Positions 27,910 to 35,702 of a stretch of 64,000 bases of DNA are shown here, in pieces (the first letter of the stretch is position 1; every line of letters starts with the position of its first letter). The notes beneath the pieces are model-generated. The model was not told the origin of the DNA, made no database searches, and saw only the letters and a list, made by a program, of their open reading frames with translations. The DNA is from Mucilaginibacter ginsenosidivorans (GTDB lineage Bacteria > Bacteroidota > Bacteroidia > Sphingobacteriales > Sphingobacteriaceae), in NCBI RefSeq assembly GCF_007971025.1, contig NZ_CP042436.1, forward strand, positions 2,108,001 through 2,172,000, given 5' to 3'. The position numbers and the translations under genes are program-made.

Positions 27910-28911
27910 GTGCCAGTAATACTCGGAATCGAATCATCCTGCGACGAAACATCAGCATCCATTTGTGTTGATGGGGCTATTTTAAGCAATGTCATCGCCA
28001 ATCAAACAATACACGAAGCTTACGGCGGCGTGGTGCCCGAACTGGCATCGCGTGTTCATCAGCAAAATATCGTTCCAGCGGTACAGCAATCAATACTTAA
28101 CGCAAAAATTAACAAAAACGATATAGATGCTGTCGCTTTCACCCGCGGCCCTGGCTTGCTTGGCTCATTGCTGGTTGGCGTTTCATTTGCCAAAGCCTTT
28201 GCGCTGGCAAAGGGCATACCCCTTATCGAGGTAAACCATATGCAGGCGCACGTGCTGGCGCATTTTATCGACGAGCCAAAACCGTCGTTTCCTTTCCTGT
28301 GCCTCACGGTTTCGGGCGGGCACACGCAGATCGTTTTGGTGAAGGATCATTTCGATATGGAGATCATAGGACAAACAACCGACGATGCCGCCGGTGAAGC
28401 ATTGGATAAAACAAGTAAGATACTTGGTCTGCCATACCCCGGCGGGCCGTTGATTGACAAGAATGCCCGTCTCGGTGATCCGGATACTTACCAATTCCCC
28501 GAGCCGCAGATACCGGGGCTCGATTTTAGTTTCAGCGGCCTGAAAACAGCGATCTTGTATTTCATAAGGGACAATGTAGCCGCCAACCCGAATTTCATTG
28601 CTGAAAACATCAACGATATCTGTGCTTCGGTCGAAAAGCGAGTCGTAACAATATTGCTCAATAAGTTAAAAAAGGCCGCCCTGCAATATGGGATCAAAAA
28701 TGTTGCTTTAGCCGGAGGGGTTTCGGCAAATACAGGGCTACGCCAGGGACTAAAACAATTGGGCGAAGAGATGGGGTGGAATACCTTTATTCCCCAATTT
28801 CAATATTGCACCGATAATGCCGCTATGATAGCCATAGCCGGGTATTATAAATATCTCAAAAGTGATTTCGTGGGACAGGACGTGGCCCCTTTGGCACGGA
28901 TGCCGTTTTGA
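27910..28911 (+). CDS. tsaD: tRNA threonylcarbamoyladenosine transferase TsaD
   Basis: A 333-residue enzyme that attaches threonylcarbamoyl to A37 of ANN-decoding tRNAs with TsaB and TsaE. The ASKHA ATPase fold is clear: GIESSCDETSASI at the start, the metal-binding HMQAHVLAH (His-x3-His), VSGGHTQIV, and ALAGGVSANTGLR near the end. The start codon is GTG at 27910 (MPVILGIESS). Length is normal for the family. It is divergent from the TamB-like gene, with about 180 bases between. Downstream is a long AT-rich inverted repeat before the convergent ABC gene. Confidence 0.97.
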   Translation: MPVILGIESSCDETSASICVDGAILSNVIANQTIHEAYGGVVPELASRVHQQNIVPAVQQSILNAKINKNDIDAVAFTRGPGLLGSLLVGVSFAKAFALAKGIPLIEVNHMQAHVLAHFIDEPKPSFPFLCLTVSGGHTQIVLVKDHFDMEIIGQTTDDAAGEALDKTSKILGLPYPGGPLIDKNARLGDPDTYQFPEPQIPGLDFSFSGLKTAILYFIRDNVAANPNFIAENINDICASVEKRVVTILLNKLKKAALQYGIKNVALAGGVSANTGLRQGLKQLGEEMGWNTFIPQFQYCTDNAAMIAIAGYYKYLKSDFVGQDVAPLARMPF

Positions 28912-28978
28912 TTGTTGAATTATTGATTTATTGAGTCTGTTAGCTGGTTAGTCAGTAATTCGATAATTCAACAAATCA
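28910..28978. repeat. Long AT-rich inverted repeat between convergent genes
   Basis: GATTGTTGAATTAT (28910-28923) pairs with ATAATTCAACAAATC (28964-28978) with a single-base bulge. It sits between the tsaD stop and the ABC ATPase stop and may end both transcripts. Related TTGATT-rich sequence recurs near 33065 and 36808. Confidence 0.6.
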
Positions 28979-28982
28979 ATAA

Positions 28983-29654
28983 CTATTTAATTCTGCCGTC
29001 GGCCATTTCTATCACGCGGTCGGCGCCGTTTGCAAAGTCGAGATCGTGTGTTACTGTTAATATAGTAATGCCCTTGTTGTGCGACAGATCCTTAAAAATA
29101 TCGAAAACCAAACCCGTGTTCACACTATCCAGGTTGCCTGTGGGTTCGTCGGCCATAATTATAGCGGGGTTATTGATAAGGGCACGGGCTATGGCGATAC
29201 GCTGTTGTTGCCCACCCGATAGCTTGCTTGAGGGCTTATGGGCGAAATTATCCATCTGCAGCTGTTTTAACTTTTGCATAGCATTCTCCTCAATCTCTTC
29301 CCTGGTGCATTTGCCAAGTTTCATGGCCGGCAACATCACGTTTTCGAGTGCAGTAAATTCGGGCAGTAAAAAATGGAACTGGAATACAAACCCGATATGC
29401 TCATTCCTGAAACGGGCAAGTTCGTTTTGGCTCTTACCAGTTACCGGCGTGCCATTGATGCTGATCTTACCGGTATAATCTGTATCAAGTGTGCTTAGTA
29501 AATACAGCAAGGTAGATTTTCCGCAGCCTGATTTGCCGATTATAGGCACAAATTCGCCCTTGTTTACGGTAAATGATATATCCTGCAAAACGTGGAAATC
29601 CTCCGGCTCGCGGAAGTGTTTATTCAGGTTTTCAACTTGCAGTGCTATATTCAT
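28983..29654 (-). CDS. ABC transporter ATP-binding protein (LolD/MacB type)
   Basis: A 223-residue nucleotide-binding subunit. Walker A is GKSGCGKST, the signature is LSGGQQQR, Walker B is IIMADEPTGNLD, and the switch His lies in TVTHDLDFA. This group (LolD, FtsE, MacB) powers lipoprotein release or tripartite efflux. I use the ATG at 29654; a GTG at 29660 overlaps the permease stop. It is the last gene of the stress protein-adaptor-permease-ATPase run, and the spacings point to one transcript. Confidence 0.92.
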   Translation of the reverse strand: MNIALQVENLNKHFREPEDFHVLQDISFTVNKGEFVPIIGKSGCGKSTLLYLLSTLDTDYTGKISINGTPVTGKSQNELARFRNEHIGFVFQFHFLLPEFTALENVMLPAMKLGKCTREEIEENAMQKLKQLQMDNFAHKPSSKLSGGQQQRIAIARALINNPAIIMADEPTGNLDSVNTGLVFDIFKDLSHNKGITILTVTHDLDFANGADRVIEMADGRIK

Positions 29655-29659
29655 CTCCA

Positions 29660-30913
29660 CTATCCTCTTAGTATGGCAACTGGGTCTACTTTAGATGCTT
29701 TAAGCGATGGCATAAGACCCGCTACGAGCGGAGTTATAACGCCAAACATCAGCCCGAAAAAATAATGCGTGGGCCGGAATACTACCGGGAAATATTTAAG
29801 CGCGATAAAGTCACTTGCCGGAAATGGTACCCTCGACAGTGCATACGACAACATAAAACCGAGTATTTCGCCCATTATGGCCCCAAAAATTCCGATGAAC
29901 AACGATTGGCTCAGGAATATCTGAACTATGTCTTTCCCCGCAAAGCCTTGCGCCTTTAATATCGCAATATCCTTCATCTTGTTATTGATGGTCATGTTCA
30001 TGATATTGTATATACCAAACCCCGCTACTACCAGCAAAGTAAAACTTACCACGTATGTCAGCGTATCACGCACGATATTGGATGCCATAACCGATGAATT
30101 GGCAGTTTCCCAGTCGTCCGATTTGTAATTGTATTTTTTCGCCAGATCCCTTGCTTTAGCACGGGCCAGTTTGTTGCTCCGCAGCTTTATGTTGATATCG
30201 GTAATGTAGTTTCTGTCCTCGCCCATTAATTGCTGTACATTGGCCAGGTTCACATAGCTGCGGGTATTATCAATAGTGCTTATGCCAATAGCGAACAGAC
30301 CCACGACCCTAAAGCTCATCGTGGTTCCGGTAGGGGTTGTAAGCTTAACCATATCACCCATACTCAAATTAAGTTTATCGGCCAGGCCGCGACCCATAAT
30401 GATGCCTTTATCCGAACTCAACAGGTTTTCGGGTGTGCCGCTTGTCATTTTGCCGGCCAGGTCAAATATCTTGGCCTCATCAGCTATGTTGACGCCTTCG
30501 ATGGAGCCGTTGATCTGTACCGGGCCGTAATTGTAAAACACTTGTGTGCTAAGGAAAGGCGATACATACGTTATATCGGGGTCCTTTAGCAGGTTGCTGA
30601 TAATGCCGGCGGCATCTTTTATGTTAAGTTTAACCTGTTTTGGCTTTGGGTGATGAACAATAACCAATGAGTTTTTATCGCCGAAGTATTCTCCCGCGAT
30701 GGATACGGAGTAGTCCGTTTTGATGTCGTTGTAGATGTGAATGTCAGGTGTAGACGATAGCATCGTATCCTCCAAAAACTGGTTTACACCCACCATGAAG
30801 CTGATCATAAGGATAAACATGGCAATGCCGAAAGTAACGCCGAGCATCGCTACCAGCGTTTGCTTTTTATTGGCCATCAGGTGCCTTTTTGCTATGAGGC
30901 TATCTACAAGCAT
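29660..30913 (-). CDS. ABC transporter permease, LolC/MacB-FtsX type
   Basis: A 417-residue permease. The first helix is near residues 20-45 (LVAMLGVTFGIAMFILMISFMVG). It is followed by a large periplasmic MacB_PCD domain (about 50-280) and an FtsX domain with three more helices; ILKAQGFAGKDIVQIFLSQSLFIGIFGAIMGEILGF is characteristic. The final VDPVAILRG is also typical. Together with the lipoprotein adaptor it resembles a MacAB-like exporter more than a LolCE, since only one permease is present. The start lies 2 bases from the adaptor stop. Confidence 0.9.
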   Translation of the reverse strand: MLVDSLIAKRHLMANKKQTLVAMLGVTFGIAMFILMISFMVGVNQFLEDTMLSSTPDIHIYNDIKTDYSVSIAGEYFGDKNSLVIVHHPKPKQVKLNIKDAAGIISNLLKDPDITYVSPFLSTQVFYNYGPVQINGSIEGVNIADEAKIFDLAGKMTSGTPENLLSSDKGIIMGRGLADKLNLSMGDMVKLTTPTGTTMSFRVVGLFAIGISTIDNTRSYVNLANVQQLMGEDRNYITDINIKLRSNKLARAKARDLAKKYNYKSDDWETANSSVMASNIVRDTLTYVVSFTLLVVAGFGIYNIMNMTINNKMKDIAILKAQGFAGKDIVQIFLSQSLFIGIFGAIMGEILGFMLSYALSRVPFPASDFIALKYFPVVFRPTHYFFGLMFGVITPLVAGLMPSLKASKVDPVAILRG

Positions 30914-30915
30914 GG

Positions 30916-32013
30916 CTATTTGGCCGTTGGTACAACAACTTCCGATGCTTCATCAAGACCGCTTAAAACCTCTGCTTCATCAAGCGTGCGGATGCCGGTT
31001 TTTATCGCGATGGTTTTTACATGGCCATCCTGCTTCACTTTTACACTATCGCCGCTTAGTAAAACCTTGCTGGGGATAACTAAAACCTGCTGCTTGCGCC
31101 GGATGATTATATTGGCCTCTACCGAGGTATGTATATAAGGCTGGCTGTCACTCCCGCTGAACACAGCATCAGCACGGAATGTCTGGTCGGCTTCATTCAT
31201 AGTAGGGTACAGGCGGATGATTTTGGCCTGGAAAATTTTATCGCCGGTAGCATCGGTCTTAAGCAAAACTTCCTGCCCCGCTTTTACCCGGTCTATATCC
31301 TGCTGATCTATCGACAGGCGTATCAGCCTGTCCGACGACTTTCCTAACAACGCAAGGGCCTCGTTTGCACGTACCGCCTCACCTTTTTCCTTTAGCATCT
31401 GGTAAACCGTACCGGTACTTTCGGCGCGGATAATGTAGTTATTAAGATCGTTTTGCGCCGTGGCAACCTGGCTTTGCGCGTTTTTTAGTGCGATGTTGAG
31501 ATCGTTAATGGTTGAATAATATTTTTCGCTGGCCGATCTTTTATCGTTTAGCGACGTGCGGTACATTACCAGTGCATTATCCAACGCGCTCTTGGTTCCC
31601 ACATTTTGTTCCCACAAATTTTTAAGCCGTGTATATTGCAGCGAGTCGTTGCTGAATTTGATGGCGGCATTTTGCATCGTCAGCTTAAGGTCGCGCAATA
31701 TCCTCGAATCGGGCGATAGGTTTTGTAGTGCGGTTTGATAGGATAATGTTGCCGCATCCAATTTTGCCGCCTGTGCGGTGCTGTTGATCAGGTAAAGCAC
31801 ATCGCCTTTTTTTACTACATCGCCCTCCTTAACAAGCTTTTTGATGACCGTACCAGGGTTCAACGCATAAACGGTGTACTCACTGTCGGCCATGATCTTG
31901 CCTGACGCATATGCCGTTTCAATAATGTTTTTTTTCTGCGGATGAATGGTCCCGGTGCTGCTGCAGCCTGCTGTTATCAATATTGCGGCAGCAAAAAGGA
32001 AGGCTCTGGTCAT
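30916..32013 (-). CDS. Membrane-fusion (periplasmic adaptor) lipoprotein
   Basis: A 365-residue HlyD/MacA-type adaptor. The N-terminus is a lipoprotein signal (FLFAAAILITAGCSS; Cys at residue 17). A biotinyl-lipoyl-like domain (GTVIKKLVKEGDVVKKGDVLYLI) flanks a long alpha-helical hairpin (about 85-195). A beta-barrel (LIRLSIDQQDIDRVKAGQEVLL) and a membrane-proximal domain follow. It should link the ABC permease to an outer-membrane channel, which is not encoded here. Tight spacing to genes on both sides (1 and 2 bases) supports a single operon. Confidence 0.9.
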   Translation of the reverse strand: MTRAFLFAAAILITAGCSSTGTIHPQKKNIIETAYASGKIMADSEYTVYALNPGTVIKKLVKEGDVVKKGDVLYLINSTAQAAKLDAATLSYQTALQNLSPDSRILRDLKLTMQNAAIKFSNDSLQYTRLKNLWEQNVGTKSALDNALVMYRTSLNDKRSASEKYYSTINDLNIALKNAQSQVATAQNDLNNYIIRAESTGTVYQMLKEKGEAVRANEALALLGKSSDRLIRLSIDQQDIDRVKAGQEVLLKTDATGDKIFQAKIIRLYPTMNEADQTFRADAVFSGSDSQPYIHTSVEANIIIRRKQQVLVIPSKVLLSGDSVKVKQDGHVKTIAIKTGIRTLDEAEVLSGLDEASEVVVPTAK

Positions 32014-32014
32014 A

Positions 32015-32899
32015 TCAAATTAAGGGAATAGAGACCGCAGGGTAAGGATAAACCAGCAAAGGTATATCAACCCGGCCGGCTATTTTTTTCGTTACGCTTG
32101 GTCTGAATAATAACTCGAACATCGTGCTTTTCCGGTGTACCATTACAAGCATATCAAACTTAATATTTTCGATCAGCCATTCCAAACCCTTTTTTACATT
32201 ACTGCCGGGAACGCTTTTAAACGTTATTTTCTGGTAATCAACGTCGTGCCCGATATCATCCATGAACAGGCGAACAGCTGCATTGTGCTCGCTATCAAGC
32301 GGGTTGTCCGGATTGACGTTCGTTATGGTTATTTCTGCACCGAATTTTTCTGCCAGTTTGGACAACGATTTTACATACTCTACGTCGGTATATGTAATGT
32401 CGGTGGCGAAGGCAATTTTTTCTATATTGCTTAAAGGCGTTTTTTCCGGCACAATAAGCACCGGGGTGTTGGCCGCACCGATTACCTGGCGGCAGTTATT
32501 CCCAAACATAAAGGCTGATATTTCATCCGAACCATGAGTAGCGAGCACTAATAAAGAAATATCACCATTTTCCTCGAGCCCGGTAATATTGTTCGCGATG
32601 GAACCCTCATCACATTGATAGGATATTGCAGGCAGGAAAGTCCCGGGAAAATGATCCTCCTTCAATTCGCCCTCAAGTTTCTTCACCAGTGCTTTAAGTG
32701 TTTTTTCAGCGTCGCTCTTTACCTCGTTATAATCAACCATTGGCCATGCCACCTGGGCTGCCAGGGGCGTGTCTGAAGGAACGAGAAAGGTGTTGTACAA
32801 CAGGATGTTGGCTTTCACCTTTTTGGCCAGGTGTAAGGCATATTTTGCTGCATGCTCTGCCCTTGCAGAGAAATCGGTCAGTACGGCTATCGTCTTCAT
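32015..32899 (-). CDS. Universal stress protein with two UspA domains
   Basis: A 294-residue cytoplasmic protein made of two Usp domains (about 1-150 and 155-290). Each has the alpha/beta fold start (IAVLTDFSARAEHAAKYALHLA; IAFATDITYTDVEYVKSLSKLA) and a nucleotide-loop region (LLVLATHGSDEISAFMFGNNCRQVI; LVMVHRKSTMFELLFRPSVTKKI). The G-2x-G-9x-G ATP motif is not clean in either copy, so ATP binding is doubtful. It ends one base before the adaptor start and appears to be the first gene of that export operon. It is divergent from a small membrane protein. Confidence 0.92.
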   Translation of the reverse strand: MKTIAVLTDFSARAEHAAKYALHLAKKVKANILLYNTFLVPSDTPLAAQVAWPMVDYNEVKSDAEKTLKALVKKLEGELKEDHFPGTFLPAISYQCDEGSIANNITGLEENGDISLLVLATHGSDEISAFMFGNNCRQVIGAANTPVLIVPEKTPLSNIEKIAFATDITYTDVEYVKSLSKLAEKFGAEITITNVNPDNPLDSEHNAAVRLFMDDIGHDVDYQKITFKSVPGSNVKKGLEWLIENIKFDMLVMVHRKSTMFELLFRPSVTKKIAGRVDIPLLVYPYPAVSIPLI

Positions 32900-32943
32900 G
32901 CTATTCCTTTAATTTAACAGCGTAAAGTTGAACAAACAGCGAC

Positions 32944-33004
32944 GGTCAAAAAATGAGGTTTATCATAAAGAAGCCTGACGGTGGTCAGGTAGTATATTTT
33001 GACC
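32944..33004. promoter_or_regulatory. Nested inverted repeats between divergent promoters
   Basis: Outer arms GGTCAAAA (32944-32951) and TTTTGACC (32997-33004) enclose inner arms CCTGAC (32974-32979) and GTCAGG (32984-32989). This lies between the stress-protein start and the TACTTTTG box (33051-33058) of the small membrane gene. It is a possible operator for either side. Confidence 0.4.
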
Positions 33005-33101
33005 AGCTGAATTATTGTACGATTGATTTACCGATTGTCGGGGTTATTCATACTTTTGCAGTTCCATTCATTAAATAATAATTCACTAAATCAATAATTA
33101 A

Positions 33102-33329
33102 TTGAGCGTTCCGTCAATCATCTTCTTTTCGGTATTCGTACTGCCCCTTGTAGCTTTTTTGATCTGGCTCATGCGCCAGGATAAGCGTAAAGGGATCACC
33201 GGCATTATTGTGGTGGTAGTTTTAGTGGTGGCAGGCATTGTATATACCTATCTTACCCGCGAGCAGGCCAATAAACAAAAGATGGAACAGTCAGGCACCG
33301 CCGTGCCACATGTGGATTCAACGAAGTAA
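33102..33329 (+). CDS. Small two-helix membrane protein
   Basis: A 75-residue protein starting at TTG 33102; no ATG lies before the second helix. Two helices span about 6-24 and 33-50, joined by RQDKRKG, and a polar tail follows (REQANKQKMEQSG). A TAnnTTTG box (TACTTTTG, 33051-33058) and a 15-bp terminator after the stop support a real transcript. No family could be assigned. Confidence 0.6.
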   Translation: MSVPSIIFFSVFVLPLVAFLIWLMRQDKRKGITGIIVVVVLVVAGIVYTYLTREQANKQKMEQSGTAVPHVDSTK

Positions 33330-33360
33330 CACATACATGTTTGCTATTCGATAGCGACAT

Positions 33361-33397
33361 AAATAAGAAAGGCCGTATTATGCGGCCTTTCTTATTT
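33361..33397. terminator. Bidirectional terminator before the peptide locus
   Basis: Perfect 15-bp arms AAATAAGAAAGGCCG (33361-33375) and CGGCCTTTCTTATTT (33383-33397), 7-base loop. It serves the small membrane gene from one side and the two-peptide operon from the other. Confidence 0.85.
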
Positions 33398-33411
33398 CTT
33401 CGAAGATATTA

Positions 33412-33627
33412 TCATGCACAATATAGGAAAGTACCGTGCCCCGTAGCGGAGCAATAGGCTGGCTGGCAACCTATCTGGCTGCTGCCTGCAACCGGGAACG
33501 GACCTGCCCAGCCGCCGCTGCAATAAGTTTGAGTGTAGCCAACGCCGCCTGCAATTTGTTTCATTTCTGCTTTTGTCAACTCTTTTTTCAGGCTTAGTTT
33601 ACCTGTAGTGTTAATTTTCTTTTTCAT
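33412..33627 (-). CDS. RiPP-like precursor peptide B (double-glycine leader, four-Cys core)
   Basis: A 71-residue peptide. The leader (residues about 1-28) is KLSLKKELTKAEMKQIAGG, ending in Gly27-Gly28, the pattern cleaved by C39-peptidase ABC exporters and used by Bacteroidota RiPPs with KLxLxK leaders. The predicted core (29-71) has Cys36, Cys54, Cys59 and Cys70 and the block PFPVAGSSQIGCQPAYC. It ends FLYCA. It shares this core with peptide A upstream (28 bases apart). Modification is inferred from the neighbouring glycosyltransferase-like gene; a disulfide-linked bacteriocin is the main alternative. No known peptide family was recognised. Confidence 0.8.
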   Translation of the reverse strand: MKKKINTTGKLSLKKELTKAEMKQIAGGVGYTQTYCSGGWAGPFPVAGSSQIGCQPAYCSATGHGTFLYCA

Positions 33628-33655
33628 AATAAATGGGTTTTAATTGTTTGTGAAT

Positions 33656-33877
33656 TTATGCGCAGTATAAAAAAGCACCGTGATGAGCATTAGGGCAATA
33701 TGCCGGCATGCAGCCAATAGGCATGCTACCCGCAACAGGGAATGGATTATAACCATTCCTGTCGTACCCATCGCAATACGTCTGTTGCGTTGAGCCGCCT
33801 GTAACCTGTTTCATCTCGTTTCTGCTTAATTCTTTCTTGAGGGTGAGTTTGCTGGCTGGTTTTGATAGGTTTTTCAT
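33656..33877 (-). CDS. RiPP-like precursor peptide A (double-glycine leader, four-Cys core)
   Basis: A 73-residue peptide. The leader KLTLKKELSRNEMKQVTGG ends at Gly27-Gly28. The core (29-73) has Cys35, Cys56, Cys61 and Cys72 and shares TYC, PFPVAGS, IGC.PAYC, HG.F and LYCA with peptide B. The last three Cys keep the same spacing (5 and 11), while the first loop is three residues longer (21 versus 18). Core residues Ser, Thr, Tyr and Cys offer possible glycosylation sites. It is the middle gene of a minus-strand run with the glycosyltransferase-like gene 77 bases upstream. Local tandem duplication is the simplest origin. Confidence 0.8.
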   Translation of the reverse strand: MKNLSKPASKLTLKKELSRNEMKQVTGGSTQQTYCDGYDRNGYNPFPVAGSMPIGCMPAYCPNAHHGAFLYCA

Positions 33878-33932
33878 AATTATCGGTTTAAAGTTTGGTT
33901 TATTAAATGTAGATAAATATTAACCAATAGTG

Positions 33933-33940
33933 CAAATTTA
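33933..33940 (-). promoter_or_regulatory. Possible -7 promoter box for the peptide genes
   Basis: TAAATTTG on the minus strand lies 55 bases before the peptide A start, in the gap after the glycosyltransferase-like gene. A TTTG (33968-33965) is 24 bases upstream, longer than the usual 19-21. Separate transcription of the peptides is therefore only possible. Confidence 0.35.
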
Positions 33941-33954
33941 TTTTTAATTATTCA

Positions 33955-35589
33955 TTAATATACACAAAGAATGTTGGTATACAGTAAGTGCTTGAGGCTG
34001 TCGAATATTAGCTTTTGATATGATTCATAGTCGTTTTCAATCTCGTCTTCCGTAAAATACTCTTTTATCTCCTCCAGGATATAGCTAATTTTTTCTCTGC
34101 TTTTAACCATTGAGAAAATTATTCCGTCTATGTCATCCAGGTAATACTCTTTGACATTCATAGTTAGTATATCCGGCAGCAGTAGTACCGAGACGGGCGA
34201 TTCCGGCTCATTTAAATTTCGTTCTATCACTCCTGGTATCTCATCCGGGTGATTGTATTCCCATGGGCAATTCAATTCTATCAAGGTGTATTTTTTTGTC
34301 CCGATTACTTCGATATTCAATATTTCAGCATCCTTTAATGAAAAAACCGCCTGTGTTTGCTTGTGTGCCTCCACATCGTCCGTATACAGTTTCTGGATGC
34401 CCGCCTGCTTGCCATAATATTTTTTTAATAAGCTTTTATGCCTCAATTCCAGGTGGAGTATTTCAAGCAGACGAGCTTTTTCATTTTCGGTTAGGTCGTT
34501 TACCAGGGGGAGATTAAGAAGATCGTCTTCGTTGCCATCATCTGCAAACTCTGTGTGTTTAAGATAGTCATATTTTTTCTCCAGGTAATTAATTGCAGCC
34601 TTTGTTCGTGCAAATAATGGTGGCCCAATGGTTTGCCGGGTCGGGCTTAATGGCAAAGCATCCAGTTTGAGCCCCGGCGAGTAGTATACCGTTGATCGCA
34701 TCGCACTGGTATTATTTCGCACCATTTCTATAATGCGGTAGTAGTATTCGGGGTAACGACTTCGAAGCATTTTTGCGACATGTTCGCAGACGTGGGGGTA
34801 TTTTTTGAATCCCCCTACGGGATGGACCATTTGAACATTGGGGTAATCTTCAAATTTTATGTAATCCTTGAATACCGGATCATCCACAACCCCCTTTAAA
34901 TAAGCAACAGGGATTTGTTGAATTTCGGCAAGCTTACAAAAAAGGAATTGCTCGAAGATGAAGTTCAGATTGCCGGGTGGTAATTTATCTAAAGCATCGG
35001 TGTTTCTGTCTACCAGGTCAAATGCTTTGGCGCAATAGAGTTTAAAAAAGTTTAGATCATGCCCACCAAGTAAGCCTGCGTTGCTGGCGTACAAGGTCTT
35101 ATTTTCATAGTTTGCTTTTTTGAATTCATCAGGTATATAACAGAAGCATTCATTCAGTTTGTCAAGGGTAACAGTATAAAAAGCAAGGTCCTTGTCCAAA
35201 TTTTGTGCGATCAGTGGCGAGTTTAATAATTCGGCGCCCGGCCTCTGCCAAAGGAATACATCGCCGTCCAGGTGAAGGAACGGCTCGGTCTGAATGCTGT
35301 AAGTATAAATTTTTGCCAAAGCCCAAAGGTGCGGATTATAATTAGCCAGGCGATTTTCCAGCTCTGCCGAAACAGTTGAATAAGGGAGCTGGAGGCGGTC
35401 AACTAATATTTCTTTACCTTTTAAGTCGGTGACCAGGTGAATGTCCCCGAACATGTCTTTCGCCAGCAGGCAGCTCAGGGCCCAGCTCATCCAATGGTAC
35501 TCGCACGATCGCCAGCCGGCTTTCATGGTAATAAGGTTCTCTTTATCCGTGCCTGAGGGGCCGGTCCAAAAGGTTTGAAGGTATTTCAT
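33955..35589 (-). CDS. Glycosyltransferase-like protein of the DUF6734 type, RiPP-associated
   Basis: A 544-residue protein; the ATG at 35589 (MKYLQTFWTGP) is preferred over a TTG six codons earlier. The N-terminal part (about 1-320) looks like a GT-A fold. It has NLITMKAGWRSCEYHWMSWALSC, then HLDGDVFLW with a DxD-like Asp108-Gly-Asp110 for metal-nucleotide-sugar, and later NAGLLGGHDLNFF and FEQFLFCKL. From memory it resembles the DUF6734 family. The C-terminal 220 residues are helical, acidic and not recognised. The gene is visibly AT-richer than its neighbours and leads an operon with two double-glycine peptides, so glycosylation of those peptides is inferred. Peptide-independent sugar transfer remains possible. 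Confidence 0.75.
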   Translation of the reverse strand: MKYLQTFWTGPSGTDKENLITMKAGWRSCEYHWMSWALSCLLAKDMFGDIHLVTDLKGKEILVDRLQLPYSTVSAELENRLANYNPHLWALAKIYTYSIQTEPFLHLDGDVFLWQRPGAELLNSPLIAQNLDKDLAFYTVTLDKLNECFCYIPDEFKKANYENKTLYASNAGLLGGHDLNFFKLYCAKAFDLVDRNTDALDKLPPGNLNFIFEQFLFCKLAEIQQIPVAYLKGVVDDPVFKDYIKFEDYPNVQMVHPVGGFKKYPHVCEHVAKMLRSRYPEYYYRIIEMVRNNTSAMRSTVYYSPGLKLDALPLSPTRQTIGPPLFARTKAAINYLEKKYDYLKHTEFADDGNEDDLLNLPLVNDLTENEKARLLEILHLELRHKSLLKKYYGKQAGIQKLYTDDVEAHKQTQAVFSLKDAEILNIEVIGTKKYTLIELNCPWEYNHPDEIPGVIERNLNEPESPVSVLLLPDILTMNVKEYYLDDIDGIIFSMVKSREKISYILEEIKEYFTEDEIENDYESYQKLIFDSLKHLLYTNILCVY

Positions 35590-35647
35590 GCAGAAATTTT
35601 TAAGCAATATATTATTTTATAGTTAATATTTAAATTGCTTAAAAATA

Positions 35648-35677
35648 AAATAGCCTCCCGGTTTCAGGAGGCTATTT
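35648..35677 (-). terminator. recA terminator
   Basis: Arms AAATAGCCTCC (35648-35658) and GGAGGCTATTT (35667-35677) pair perfectly and are followed on the minus strand by TTTTATTTTT. It separates recA from the peptide locus. Confidence 0.85.
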
Positions 35678-35702
35678 GTATAATCACTTATTGATCTTAA
35701 AA

